Source: an uncultured Ruminococcus sp. (lineage in GTDB: Bacteria > Bacillota > Clostridia > Lachnospirales > Lachnospiraceae). Taken from it: DNA of 44,579 nt. The stretch covers positions 1 to 44,579 of the forward strand of contig CAMMBV010000030.1 of the NCBI GenBank assembly GCA_946494335.1, given 5' to 3'. The notes beneath the pieces are model-generated. The model did no database searches, was not told the origin of the DNA, and saw only the letters and a list, made by a program, of their open reading frames with translations. Both the position numbers and the translations under genes were made by a program. Position 1 is the first letter of the stretch. Every line of letters starts with the position of its first letter. Below, one piece after another: positions 8,472 to 16,115 of the stretch.

Positions 8472-9961
8472 AAGTCCAGTCCCTCCTCTGTCCGGCGGAT
8501 GGCCTCCAGCACGGCTCCCGCTTTATTGCAGCATTCTTCAAATTCCTTTTCCGGTACGCTGTCCGCTACAATGCCCGCCCCGGAGCGGATGCAGATCATG
8601 CCGTTCTTTTTGTAGACCAGGCGGATGGCAATGCAGACGTCCAGGTTTCCGGTAAAGTCCAGATAGCCAATAGCGCCGCCGTAGATTCCCCGCTTGCTGC
8701 CCTCCAGCTCTTCTATGATCTGACAGGCTCTGAATTTGGGCGCTCCCGACAAAGTTCCCGCCGGAAGAATGGCGTCCACTGCGTCCACCGCGTCTTTGTC
8801 CGGACGTATCTGTCCGGTTACAGTGGAACCCAGATGCATCACATGGGAAAAACGTTCCACCCCAAGATACTGTTCCACCTTTACGGTTCCGATGCTGCTG
8901 ATTTTTCCAATATCATTTCTTCCCAGATCCACCAGCATGTTGTGCTCCGCCAGCTCTTTTTCGTCTTTTAAAAGACTTTCTTCCAGTTCTTTGTCTTCCT
9001 CCATCGTTTTGCCTCTGGGGCGGGTACCGGCCAGAGGGAATGTGCTCAGTTTTCCTGCTTCCAGTTTCACCAGCGTCTCCGGAGAAGCGCCTGCTATTTC
9101 TATATCATCGCTGGAAAAATAGAACATGTAGGGCGAAGGGTTTAAGGTGCGCAGGACACGGTAGGTATCAAACAGGCTCCCTTTGGCCTTTGCGCGCATG
9201 GGATTGGACAGAACCACCTGAAAAATATCTCCCTCCCGGATATATTCCCTGGCTCTTTCTACCATATGACAGTATTTCTCTTTTGGAAACTGGGGCAGGA
9301 TCTCGGACTGCAGCTTCAGCGAAGGAAACTTTTCTTTCTTTCCGTTTTTCAGAAGATCCGCCATCTCTTCCAGCTTTTTTACAGCTTCCCGGTATGATTC
9401 TTCCGGGTTCTGTGTCATCACCCCGGCAATCAGGAATATTTTCTGCCGGTAGTGATCAAAAGCGATCACCTGGTCAAACAGCATCAGATCCATATCCCGG
9501 AAATCCTGATCTGCTTCTTTTGTAAGCTTAAGTTTGGGCTCACTGTATTTAATGTAGTCGTAGGAAAAATATCCCACCAGGCCACCAGTGAATGGCGGCA
9601 TATTTTCCAGCACCGGCGTTTTATAATCCCGCAGGATTTTGCGAAGTGTTTCGCCGGGATGTTTCACCTGATGAGTGACGGTATTTTCATCGTCTCCCCG
9701 GTCTGTGGACCGAATCTGCATCTGTCCGTCGGTGCAGGTGATTTCCATGGCGGGATGATACCCCAGGAAGGAATAACGTCCCCAAACTTCCGTCTGGCCG
9801 GCGCTCTCCAGCAGATAGCAGTGCCGGCTGGCTCCTCTTAAAATCCGCATCACCTCTACGGGAGTGAAGGAATCTGCATACAGCTCCCGACAGAGGGGAA
9901 TTCTTCGGTACTCTCCTGTGGATGCCAGTTGTCTGATTGTGTCGAATGATGGATAATACAT
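8468..9961 (-). CDS. trpE: Anthranilate synthase component I
   Basis: TrpE (497 residues) makes anthranilate from chorismate with TrpG. The N-terminal LLES motif (50-53) is the tryptophan feedback site, so allosteric inhibition should be retained. C-terminal chorismate-binding motifs are present, including FQVVLSNPM, the GASPETLVK region, AGTRPRG, DLGRNDIG, and GTLSGAPK near the end. It is the first gene of the operon, with CAGGAGGTG before the ATG. The leader carries a T-box. Confidence 0.97.
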   Translation of the reverse strand: MYYPSFDTIRQLASTGEYRRIPLCRELYADSFTPVEVMRILRGASRHCYLLESAGQTEVWGRYSFLGYHPAMEITCTDGQMQIRSTDRGDDENTVTHQVKHPGETLRKILRDYKTPVLENMPPFTGGLVGYFSYDYIKYSEPKLKLTKEADQDFRDMDLMLFDQVIAFDHYRQKIFLIAGVMTQNPEESYREAVKKLEEMADLLKNGKKEKFPSLKLQSEILPQFPKEKYCHMVERAREYIREGDIFQVVLSNPMRAKAKGSLFDTYRVLRTLNPSPYMFYFSSDDIEIAGASPETLVKLEAGKLSTFPLAGTRPRGKTMEEDKELEESLLKDEKELAEHNMLVDLGRNDIGKISSIGTVKVEQYLGVERFSHVMHLGSTVTGQIRPDKDAVDAVDAILPAGTLSGAPKFRACQIIEELEGSKRGIYGGAIGYLDFTGNLDVCIAIRLVYKKNGMICIRSGAGIVADSVPEKEFEECCNKAGAVLEAIRRTEEGLDL

Positions 9962-10010
9962 GGATACACCTCCTGGATTTTATAGTGGGTCCGCCTTCTC
10001 GGCTCTTTTC

Positions 10011-10118
10011 GCCGTGCACCTCGCTCCGCTCGGTCGCGGGCTTTCGCCCTATACTCCCTAAAAAGCTTCTGCTTCACCGTGCAAGCACGGGAATCAGCGC
10101 TTTTTGGGAGTGCACGGC
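10011..10118. repeat. 108-nt nested palindrome in the trpE leader
   Basis: Three nested inverted repeats are visible. The outer arms are GCCGTGCAC (10011-10019) and GTGCACGGC (10110-10118). The middle arms are at 10054-10066 and 10099-10110, with one bulged base. An inner hairpin has CCGTGC/GCACGG arms (10077-10090). One side also carries a GAGCGGAGCGAGG-like purine repeat of a kind scattered in clostridial genomes. It lies between the T-box terminator and the trpE ribosome site. It resembles an inserted REP/MITE-like element or an extra structured leader; its function is unknown. Confidence 0.7.
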
Positions 10119-10133
10119 TCAATGCTTACGCGC

Positions 10134-10180
10134 AAAAAAGCTCGTCTTTGGCAGACATGGAATGTCTGTCAAGGACGAGC
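10134..10180 (-). terminator. T-box regulated terminator
   Basis: A ~19-bp stem (GCTCGTC.../...GACGAGC arms) is followed by TTTTTT on the minus strand. Its 5' arm overlaps the antiterminator region, so it is the conditional element of the T-box. Confidence 0.9.
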
Positions 10181-10426
10181 GTATACTCTTCACCCGCGGT
10201 GCCACCTTGTTTCACGGAATGACCCGTGCACTTTGCGAAATACCAACATATTTCCGGCAACTGACGTATGCCTCACGTCGCAGAATACTCGGCCGAAGCC
10301 TTTGACTGCGCCCTCCGCGGTCCATTTGGTAATTTGCATCTCGATCCGGCTCTCACCCTCCCGGACTCTCTGTGCGCGCATCATTACTTTGATCTCCGCT
10401 TCAACGGTTTATCAGATTAAATTTGC
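10134..10426 (-). promoter_or_regulatory. Tryptophan T-box riboswitch
   Basis: On the minus strand the leader shows the stem I landmarks AGTAATGA, an AGAGAG/GGGTGAGAGC distal pair, and a specifier loop holding TGG (complement of 10322-10324). The T-box sequence AAGGTGGCACCGCGG follows at 10194-10209, and its TGGC bulge can pair with the uncharged tRNA acceptor end. A long terminator hairpin comes next. The UGG specifier fits tRNA-Trp. Low tryptophan should therefore stabilise the antiterminator and open trpEGDCBA-rarA. Confidence 0.93.
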
Positions 10427-10432
10427 TATTAA

Positions 10433-10459
10433 ATTATCACACAACGGAAAAACTGTCAA
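10433..10459 (-). promoter_or_regulatory. Sigma-A promoter of the trp operon
   Basis: TTGACA (10454-10459 complement) is followed by GATAAT (10433-10438) with a spacing of 15, or TAATTT with a spacing of 17. Transcription would start near 10426, right at the T-box. The promoter sits directly behind the agcS stop codon. Confidence 0.75.
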
Positions 10460-10470
10460 CCCCGTTTTTA

Positions 10471-11841
10471 TTATTTTTCCTTTTTCTCTCCATACTGCTT
10501 TCTTATGCTGTTTACCACACCGGACAGAGCCCACAACGCCAGGGCATTGGGAATAACCATCAGTCCGTTGAAGAAGTCGGAAAGCGACCAGACCAGCTGC
10601 ACTTTCAAAGTTGAACCAACGATGATGCAGACCGCTACAATCACGGAATATACCTTCACCGCTTTTTCACCCAGCAGATACTTCACATTGACTGCTCCGA
10701 AGAAATGCCAGCCGATGATGGTGGACAGTGCAAAGAACAACAGACATACGGCCACAAATATATCTCCAAATCCTCCGAATCCTGCGGCAAATGCCGTCTG
10801 TGTCAGGGCGATTCCGTCCTTTCCGCTGTCCAGAACGCCTGTCGTCAGGATGGAAAATACCGTAAGATTCAGTACGATAAATGTGTCAATAAATACGCTG
10901 ACCATGGCTGAAAGACCCTGCTCATGGGGATTTTTGGCCGCCGCCCGGGCATGGGCATGGGGAGTGGAACCCATACCGGCTTCATTGGAAAACAGACCGC
11001 GGGCAACTCCGTACCGGATTGCCTCCCGGATTGTAATACCGGCGGCGCCTCCCAGGATCGCCTTAGGTGAAAATGCTCCCACAACGATCATCTTAACAGC
11101 AGCCGGAACTGCCGTAATATTTATCGCAATCAGAATCAAACTTCCCACAAAATAAACTCCTGCCATCAGGGGCACCAGTTTTTCCACCACGCTGGCGAGA
11201 CGTTTGGTTCCACCTAAAAATACAAAAAGAGAAAAGACTGCAATAATCACGCCGATGATCACCGGAGAAATCTGTACATTTCTTGCGCTCAGAACGCCGG
11301 AGAACGCTTCGCTGATGGAATTGGACTGTACCATATTTCCCATAAATCCCAGCGCCACAGTAATCAAAACAGCGAAACAGCCAGCCAGCACTTTTCCAAA
11401 TTTTCCTTTAAAGGCCTGTCTGATATAGTAAATGGGACCGCCCGTCACTTCGCCGTTTTCCGTAATTTTGTACTGCTGAGCCAGTACCGCTTCCGCATAA
11501 TTGGTAGCCATTCCGAAAAAGGCAGACAGCCACATCCAGAAAATAGCGCCAGGGCCGCCTCCGATTAAAGCCGTGGCCGCACCTGTAAGATTTCCCGTTC
11601 CTACCTGAGCTGCAATGGCAGTGGCAACGGCCTGAAAAGGCGTCATCTCTCCGTTGTCCCTTTTCTTTCCTTTTAAACTGAAGCTTCCAAATACAATCTT
11701 CAGTCCTTCTTTAAACTTTCTCACCTGGATAAATTTCAATTTCAGGGTATAAAAAATACCGGTCCCGCACAACATCACAATCAATAGAGTGTTCCATAGT
11801 ATATCGTTGGCAGAATCGATCCAGTTTAATAGTGCTTCCAT
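10471..11841 (-). CDS. agcS: Sodium:alanine/glycine symporter (AgcS/AlsT family)
   Basis: This 456-residue carrier has about ten membrane helices. Family signatures include AAQVGTGNLTGAATALIGGGPGA near residue 80-100, the YAEAVLAQ segment, GGPIYY, and GLFSNEAGMGSTPHAHA near 290. It should import alanine or glycine with sodium. The leader carries a glycine riboswitch, which favours glycine as a physiological substrate. AGGGAGG stands before the ATG. Confidence 0.93.
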   Translation of the reverse strand: MEALLNWIDSANDILWNTLLIVMLCGTGIFYTLKLKFIQVRKFKEGLKIVFGSFSLKGKKRDNGEMTPFQAVATAIAAQVGTGNLTGAATALIGGGPGAIFWMWLSAFFGMATNYAEAVLAQQYKITENGEVTGGPIYYIRQAFKGKFGKVLAGCFAVLITVALGFMGNMVQSNSISEAFSGVLSARNVQISPVIIGVIIAVFSLFVFLGGTKRLASVVEKLVPLMAGVYFVGSLILIAINITAVPAAVKMIVVGAFSPKAILGGAAGITIREAIRYGVARGLFSNEAGMGSTPHAHARAAAKNPHEQGLSAMVSVFIDTFIVLNLTVFSILTTGVLDSGKDGIALTQTAFAAGFGGFGDIFVAVCLLFFALSTIIGWHFFGAVNVKYLLGEKAVKVYSVIVAVCIIVGSTLKVQLVWSLSDFFNGLMVIPNALALWALSGVVNSIRKQYGEKKEK

Positions 11842-11886
11842 GTTTTACCTCCCTCTGATTTTTCTCGAGAGAGATGAACAATACCC

Positions 11887-11988
11887 TGTCCTTTTGCCTG
11901 AGAGATCAGCAGTTTTTACTGCCTTACACCTTCGGCGTTCCTGTTCCTTCCCCGTTTCCCGGGTTTTACAGAAAGCTCTCCAGAGAAT
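11887..11988 (-). promoter_or_regulatory. Glycine riboswitch (single aptamer)
   Basis: The minus strand reads TCTGGAGAGC, then GCCGAAGGTGTAAGGCAGT, then ATCTCTCAGGCAAAAGGACAG. These are the conserved parts of a glycine aptamer. Only one complete aptamer is present before agcS. A second aptamer and a clear terminator are not seen, so control may act on translation. Singlet glycine riboswitches next to transporters are often repressed by glycine, but the direction cannot be decided here. Confidence 0.93.
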
Positions 11989-12008
11989 TTATTTTTCACA
12001 GTGGATTT

Positions 12009-12037
12009 ACTATAGCATAAACTTTCCTTCGTTACAA
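12009..12037 (-). promoter_or_regulatory. Promoter of agcS
   Basis: On the minus strand TTGTAA, a 17-base spacer and TATAGT are followed after ~20 bases by the glycine aptamer. Confidence 0.75.
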
Positions 12038-12096
12038 GAGAAACATTACATTAAAATACATAATTCTGCAATCTTCTGTTATGACAAATTTTAAGG

Positions 12097-12125
12097 TTGA
12101 AGATGAAATAGCCATATATTATGAT
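12097..12125 (+). promoter_or_regulatory. Candidate promoter of the QueG-like gene
   Basis: TTGAAG, 17 bases and TATGAT lie ~65 bp before the start codon. Confidence 0.5.
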
Positions 12126-12187
12126 GGAAATATAATAAAAGATATTAATAAAAGACAATCCTTATTTTCTCCAGGAGGTACTTTAGA

Positions 12188-12982
12188 ATGACACAGCATC
12201 TTCAGCCCGAACAACTGATGATAGAACAGCAGATCACAGATTTTGTAACCGCTTATCAGAAGCTCCATCACACGGAAACACACTGGCGCAGTCCTGTCAT
12301 TGGAGTGGCGGATGCCCGCGACCCATTGTACAGGGAACTGAAAGAAAAAATCTGCCCCGGCCACGCTCTTCCCTCAGAGATTGTCCCCGGTGCAAAATCC
12401 GTAATTGTATTTTTCATTCCTTTCTCCGAAGAGATTATCAACAGCAATATTTCCGGCGAGGAAAGCTCTCGGGAGTGGGACTATGCATGTATTGAAACCA
12501 ATCAGCTGATCCGGGATCTATGTCATGAGCTGTACCGGACCATAACAGATATGGGCTGGCATGCCTCCAATCTGCCGCCCACCTATCAGTACGATGAGAA
12601 AAGACTGGTCAGCAAATGGTCCCATAAAAGCTCCGCCTATATCGCAGGCATCGGAAAATTCGGAATCCATCAGCTTCTGATTACCAGCCAGGGCTGCTGC
12701 GGTCGGATCGGAAGCGTCATAACCGATATGGAACTTTCCCCCACCCTTCGAAAGGAAGAGGAATACTGCCTTTATAAACGCAAAGGAATCTGTAAAAAAT
12801 GTATGGACAGATGCGTCAATCAGGCTTTCTCCTTACAGGGTCACGAAATCGTGTACGATCGTTTCCGGTGCAATGAACAGATTTATGATAAAATCGTCCC
12901 CAAGTACCCCATTGGCGACGGCGATGCCTGCGGCAAATGCATGTGCGGCGTCCCCTGTTCTTTTACAAATCCGAAGATTTAA
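12188..12982 (+). CDS. QueG-like (epoxyqueuosine reductase-related) 4Fe-4S protein
   Basis: This 264-residue protein has the layout of the QueG N-terminal part. A ~180-residue domain contains VPGAKSVIVFFIPF and KSSAYIAGIGKFGIHQLLIT. A ferredoxin-like unit follows with GICKKCMDRC and CGKCMCGVPC cysteine clusters, enough for two 4Fe-4S centres. True QueG proteins are longer and have C-terminal HEAT-like repeats, which are missing here. Epoxyqueuosine reduction is therefore doubtful, and a corrinoid- or electron-transfer role is possible. AGGAGGT precedes the ATG by nine bases. It is monocistronic. Confidence 0.7.
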   Translation: MTQHLQPEQLMIEQQITDFVTAYQKLHHTETHWRSPVIGVADARDPLYRELKEKICPGHALPSEIVPGAKSVIVFFIPFSEEIINSNISGEESSREWDYACIETNQLIRDLCHELYRTITDMGWHASNLPPTYQYDEKRLVSKWSHKSSAYIAGIGKFGIHQLLITSQGCCGRIGSVITDMELSPTLRKEEEYCLYKRKGICKKCMDRCVNQAFSLQGHEIVYDRFRCNEQIYDKIVPKYPIGDGDACGKCMCGVPCSFTNPKI

Positions 12983-12996
12983 CACAGTTTCCGGAG

Positions 12997-13030
12997 AAAA
13001 GTTCAATTTTATATTGAACTTTTCTTTTTG
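12997..13030 (+). terminator. Terminator hairpin that doubles as an operator-like dyad
   Basis: AAAAGTTCAAT (12997-13007) pairs with ATTGAACTTTT (13013-13023), followed by CTTTTTG. It ends the QueG-like transcript. The same dyad contains the -35 box of the next gene. Confidence 0.75.
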
Positions 13031-13086
13031 TCATGGTATACTTTACCCATCGCTTTGAACTTTTGCATATTTTATTTTGAACTTAT
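12997..13086 (+). promoter_or_regulatory. Promoter with four GAACTT boxes (candidate autoregulatory operator)
   Basis: TTGAAC (13014-13019), a 17-base spacer and TATACT (13037-13042) form a good promoter. The motif TTGAACTTTT or its complement occurs four times: 12997-13007 (inverted), 13013-13023, 13054-13064 and 13076-13086 (last copy with TAT ending). The first pair makes a dyad over the -35 box, and the other two lie in the transcribed leader. This is the kind of site expected for the XRE domain encoded directly downstream; that assignment is an inference. Confidence 0.65.
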
Positions 13087-13104
13087 TTGAGAGGTGAGAC
13101 AAAA

Positions 13105-14568
13105 ATGCCAGAAGCTACTTTTGCAGACAGACTAAAGATGTCCATGGAAAAACAGGGCTTAAAACAGGTGGATCTTGTCAATGCCGCCGCTGCACAAAAC
13201 GTTAAACTGGGCAAAAGCCACGTAAGCCAGTATGTAAGCGGAAAGACGGTTCCCCGCCCGGAGATCCTGCACTTTCTGGCAAAGACGCTGCAGGTGGAAG
13301 AAGAATGGCTCAGAGGAAATATAAAAACGAGTGAAGTTTCAGGAGGAAAAAAAATGCGTGAATTTAAAAAATCATCAAAGTTGGATGACGTTTTATATGA
13401 TGTAAGAGGACCTGTTGTAGATGAAGCGACGAAGATGGAGGAGGATGGTACGCAGATCTTAAAGCTGAATATCGGCAATCCGGCTCCCTTTGGCTTTCAT
13501 ACTCCCGATGAAGTGATCTACGATATGCGCAGACAGCTGACCCAGTGCGAAGGGTATTCTCCCGCAAACGGTCTTTTCTCCGCCAGAAAAGCAATCATGC
13601 AGTACGCTCAGCTGAAGAAAATCCCCAATGTCACCATGGACGACATCTATACAGGAAACGGCGTCAGCGAGCTGATCAATCTGTGTATGTCCGCCCTGCT
13701 TGACAATGGAGATGAGATTCTGATACCCTCTCCGGACTATCCGCTGTGGACCGCCTGCGCCAATCTGGCCGGCGGCAAAGCCGTCCACTATATCTGCGAC
13801 GAACAGTCCGAATGGTATCCCGACATCGACGATATCAAAAAGAAAATAACAGACAGGACAAAGGCCATCGTCATCATCAATCCCAACAACCCTACCGGTT
13901 CTTTGTATCCAAAGGAAATCCTTCAGCAGATTGTGGATGTTGCAAGAGAGCATCAGCTGATCATTTTTTCCGATGAAATTTACGACCGGCTGGTTATGGA
14001 CGGCCATGAGCACATCTCCATCGCCTCCCTTGCACCGGATTTGTTCTGCGTCACCTACAGCGGACTGTCCAAGTCACATATGATCGCAGGATTTCGTATC
14101 GGCTGGATGATTTTAAGCGGCAACAAACGAATTGCAGCAGACTATATTGAGGGAATCAAGATGCTCTCCAACATGCGCCTTTGCTCCAATGTTCCGGCTC
14201 AGTCCGTTGTCCAGACTGCCCTGGGCGGTCATCAGAGCGTCAACGATTATGTGGTGCCGGGCGGAAGACTTTATGAACAGAGAGAATTTATTTATAACGC
14301 ATTGACCGATATCCCGGGCATCACCTGCGTCAAGCCAAAGGCAGCCTTTTATATGTTCCCCAAGATTGATATTGAAAAGTTCAATATCACCGATGATGAA
14401 AAGTTTGCCCTTGACCTGCTGCGCGATAAGAAAATCCTTTTGATTCACGGCGGAGGATTTAACTGGAAACAGCCGGATCATTTCCGGGTAGTCTACCTGC
14501 CCCGTATTGAGGTATTGAAGGAAGCCGCCCGTAAGATCACGGATTTCTTCAGCTATTACCGTCAGTAA
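13105..14568 (+). CDS. alaA: XRE helix-turn-helix / AlaA-type aminotransferase fusion
   Basis: This 487-residue protein has two parts. Residues ~5-75 form an XRE HTH (RLKMSMEKQGLKQVDLVNAA, then SHVSQYVSGKTVPRPE), and the segment ending EEWLRG is typical of XRE regulators. Residues 84-487 match E. coli AlaA closely: KSSKLDDVLYDVRGPV, LKLNIGNPAPFGF, GYSPANGLFSARKAI, NPNNPTG, and the PLP lysine in SGLSKSHM (residue 323). Alanine:2-oxoglutarate (glutamate-pyruvate) transamination is the expected reaction. GAGGTGAG precedes ATG 13105; a TTG at 13087 is less likely. A second start at 13354 would give the enzyme alone. The 3' end overlaps the convergent MATE gene by 20 bases. Confidence 0.88.
   Translation: MPEATFADRLKMSMEKQGLKQVDLVNAAAAQNVKLGKSHVSQYVSGKTVPRPEILHFLAKTLQVEEEWLRGNIKTSEVSGGKKMREFKKSSKLDDVLYDVRGPVVDEATKMEEDGTQILKLNIGNPAPFGFHTPDEVIYDMRRQLTQCEGYSPANGLFSARKAIMQYAQLKKIPNVTMDDIYTGNGVSELINLCMSALLDNGDEILIPSPDYPLWTACANLAGGKAVHYICDEQSEWYPDIDDIKKKITDRTKAIVIINPNNPTGSLYPKEILQQIVDVAREHQLIIFSDEIYDRLVMDGHEHISIASLAPDLFCVTYSGLSKSHMIAGFRIGWMILSGNKRIAADYIEGIKMLSNMRLCSNVPAQSVVQTALGGHQSVNDYVVPGGRLYEQREFIYNALTDIPGITCVKPKAAFYMFPKIDIEKFNITDDEKFALDLLRDKKILLIHGGGFNWKQPDHFRVVYLPRIEVLKEAARKITDFFSYYRQ
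13341..13356 (+). promoter_or_regulatory. Internal ribosome site and start codon giving stand-alone AlaA
   Basis: AGGAGG (13341-13346) followed after seven bases by ATG (13354) lies in frame inside the fusion gene. Initiation here gives 404 residues starting MREFKKSSKLDD, almost exactly the length and N-terminus of E. coli AlaA. In that numbering the PLP lysine is residue 240. Confidence 0.75.
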
Positions 14569-15892
14569 CCGTTTTCAGTTCCTTTGTATATCTCATCACC
14601 ATCCGGCTTCCGTAAAGGAGCACCAAAAACTCCGTAACGGGCATGGAAAACCAGATGGCGTCCGCACCGGCCAAGGCCGGAAGCAGACAGATGAGAATTC
14701 CGCTGATGATAAGCCCTCTGGCTACTGATACCACAAAAGCCGCCTGCGGCTTCATCAGCGCCTGGAAATAGTACGTGGAAAAAATATTAAAGGGCAGTAT
14801 AATAAAGGATATTCCGTAGCATCGCAAGATCGCCGGAGCAATCTTCAATACTTCCGGCGTGGGAGTCATAAAAATACGGATAAACAGGTTGGGAACGGCC
14901 ACGGCAAGGGCTGTCCACAGGATACCGAAAAATGCCGACGTTCCCAGTGCATATTTCAGAACCTCCTTTATCCGGCCGCCTTTTCCGGCGCCGTAATTGA
15001 TGGAAATAAAGGGCTGGGCCGCCTGTCCCACACTGTAAGCGCAGCACTGCGCAAAGGTGCTGATGCTGACGATAACGCCGTAGACGGCAAGGGCGTCCGT
15101 TCCCAGGTATTTCATGATCTGGCGGTTAAACAAAATGGTCAGAAGACCCATGGCGACATCGATAAAAAAGGTGGAGAATCCTGTCACACAGATATTTTTC
15201 AGTTTCTGTGCCGGATGCTGGACAAAAACCAGGCGAAGCGTATTTTCCTTTCTGAAAAAATGCGCCAGCATAACGATAAATGTAATAGCTGAGCCTATGG
15301 CCGTGGCAAGTCCGGCGCCGCATGCCCCCATATCACAGGTAAACACAAAGAAATAGTCTCCGAAAATATTGAAAATTCCGCCGGCCAGGACAGCTCCCGT
15401 AGCCAGTGCGGGATTTTTATCATTTCTAAGATAGGCAGCCAGCATCTGGTTGAACAAAAACAGCGGCACCGCAAACTTAATGGGCTTTATGTATTCCAAC
15501 GCCAGAAACAGGGGCTGATCAGAGGCTCCAAACAGTATCAGAAGCTCCCGGTCAAAAAATATCACTGCCAGCCAGACGATGACCGCCAGAATTACCGAGC
15601 CAATGACGGACGCTGTAAAATACTCATTGGATTTTTCCTCCTGTCCGGACGATTTCCCGCGGATTGCGCTAAAAAGCACGGATCCGCCGATTCCCATCAG
15701 CAGTCCCAGACTGTAGATCACATTCCATATCGGCGCTATCACCGCCAACGCCGCCGAACCTTCCGGCCCGTGATATTGACCCACCATGGCCATGTCCACA
15801 ATAGAATATATGGAAGTAATCAATGCACTTCCAAAGGCCGCCGCCAGGTATTTAAAATAAATATCTTTGATTTTTCCCTTTAAAAGGTCCAT
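14549..15892 (-). CDS. MATE family efflux transporter
   Basis: This 447-residue protein has about twelve membrane helices in two related halves and the MATE hallmarks IYSIVDMAMVG and GPEGSAALAVIAPIW near the N-terminus. The matching second-half segment is DALAVYGVIVSISTF. It should export a cationic or drug-like compound using an ion gradient. The ATG at 15892 has AGGAGGAG upstream; the reading from 16018 lacks a ribosome site and crosses the leader. A structured leader with an intrinsic terminator precedes it, and a TetR gene is divergent. If the leader is a guanidine-IV element, guanidinium would be the substrate. Confidence 0.88.
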   Translation of the reverse strand: MDLLKGKIKDIYFKYLAAAFGSALITSIYSIVDMAMVGQYHGPEGSAALAVIAPIWNVIYSLGLLMGIGGSVLFSAIRGKSSGQEEKSNEYFTASVIGSVILAVIVWLAVIFFDRELLILFGASDQPLFLALEYIKPIKFAVPLFLFNQMLAAYLRNDKNPALATGAVLAGGIFNIFGDYFFVFTCDMGACGAGLATAIGSAITFIVMLAHFFRKENTLRLVFVQHPAQKLKNICVTGFSTFFIDVAMGLLTILFNRQIMKYLGTDALAVYGVIVSISTFAQCCAYSVGQAAQPFISINYGAGKGGRIKEVLKYALGTSAFFGILWTALAVAVPNLFIRIFMTPTPEVLKIAPAILRCYGISFIILPFNIFSTYYFQALMKPQAAFVVSVARGLIISGILICLLPALAGADAIWFSMPVTEFLVLLYGSRMVMRYTKELKTVTDGNS

Positions 15893-15922
15893 TTTTCTCC
15901 TCCTGTATCTTACTTTTTCCCG

Positions 15923-15973
15923 AAAAAAAAGCCGGACAAAGAACAGATATCTCAATCTGTGCCTTATCCAGCC
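15923..15973 (-). terminator. Leader terminator upstream of the MATE gene
   Basis: Arms at 15955-15973 and 15931-15948 form a ~17-bp stem with a few G-U pairs. TTTTTTTT follows on the minus strand. It lies between promoter and gene, so read-through must be regulated. Confidence 0.8.
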
Positions 15974-16016
15974 TATCATTTCCGTTGAATGATCCGCCCT
16001 CCGAGCAAGCGATGTC
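15923..16016 (-). promoter_or_regulatory. Attenuator leader of the MATE gene; candidate guanidine-IV (mepA) riboswitch
   Basis: Reading from the start site, the leader has CGCTTGCTCGGAGGGCG, which could form a small hairpin. It then has a hairpin with ATCATT/AATGAT arms (15975-15980 with 15988-15993) whose loop reads CAACGGA, and then a terminator. This order of two small stem-loops plus a terminator before a MATE gene is what I would expect for the mepA/guanidine-IV motif of Clostridia. I cannot align it to the family model here, so the ligand is a hypothesis. A conditional terminator is well supported. Confidence 0.5.
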
Positions 16017-16046
16017 ATTCTAACACACGTTATAAAAATTTGTCAA
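16017..16046 (-). promoter_or_regulatory. Promoter of the MATE gene
   Basis: On the minus strand TTGACA is followed by TAGAAT after 18 bases. The start site would fall at the first base of the structured leader. Confidence 0.75.
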
Positions 16047-16077
16047 CACAACGCCTTTTCTTTTTCCCTTACAAATG

Positions 16078-16100
16078 GTAAAATAAATGCAAAATTTTAC
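16078..16100 (+). promoter_or_regulatory. Candidate TetR operator over the tetR -10 box
   Basis: GTAAAAT (16078-16084), nine bases, then ATTTTAC (16094-16100) form a perfect inverted repeat. The left arm overlaps a TAAAAT -10 box (16079-16084). Position and 7-9-7 geometry fit autorepression by the TetR protein encoded 16 bases downstream. Confidence 0.55.
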
Positions 16101-16115
16101 AGCGAGGTATCTTAC

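Noticed and set aside
11887-11988. Tandem glycine aptamers
   Set aside because: Only one set of conserved aptamer motifs lies between the promoter and agcS.
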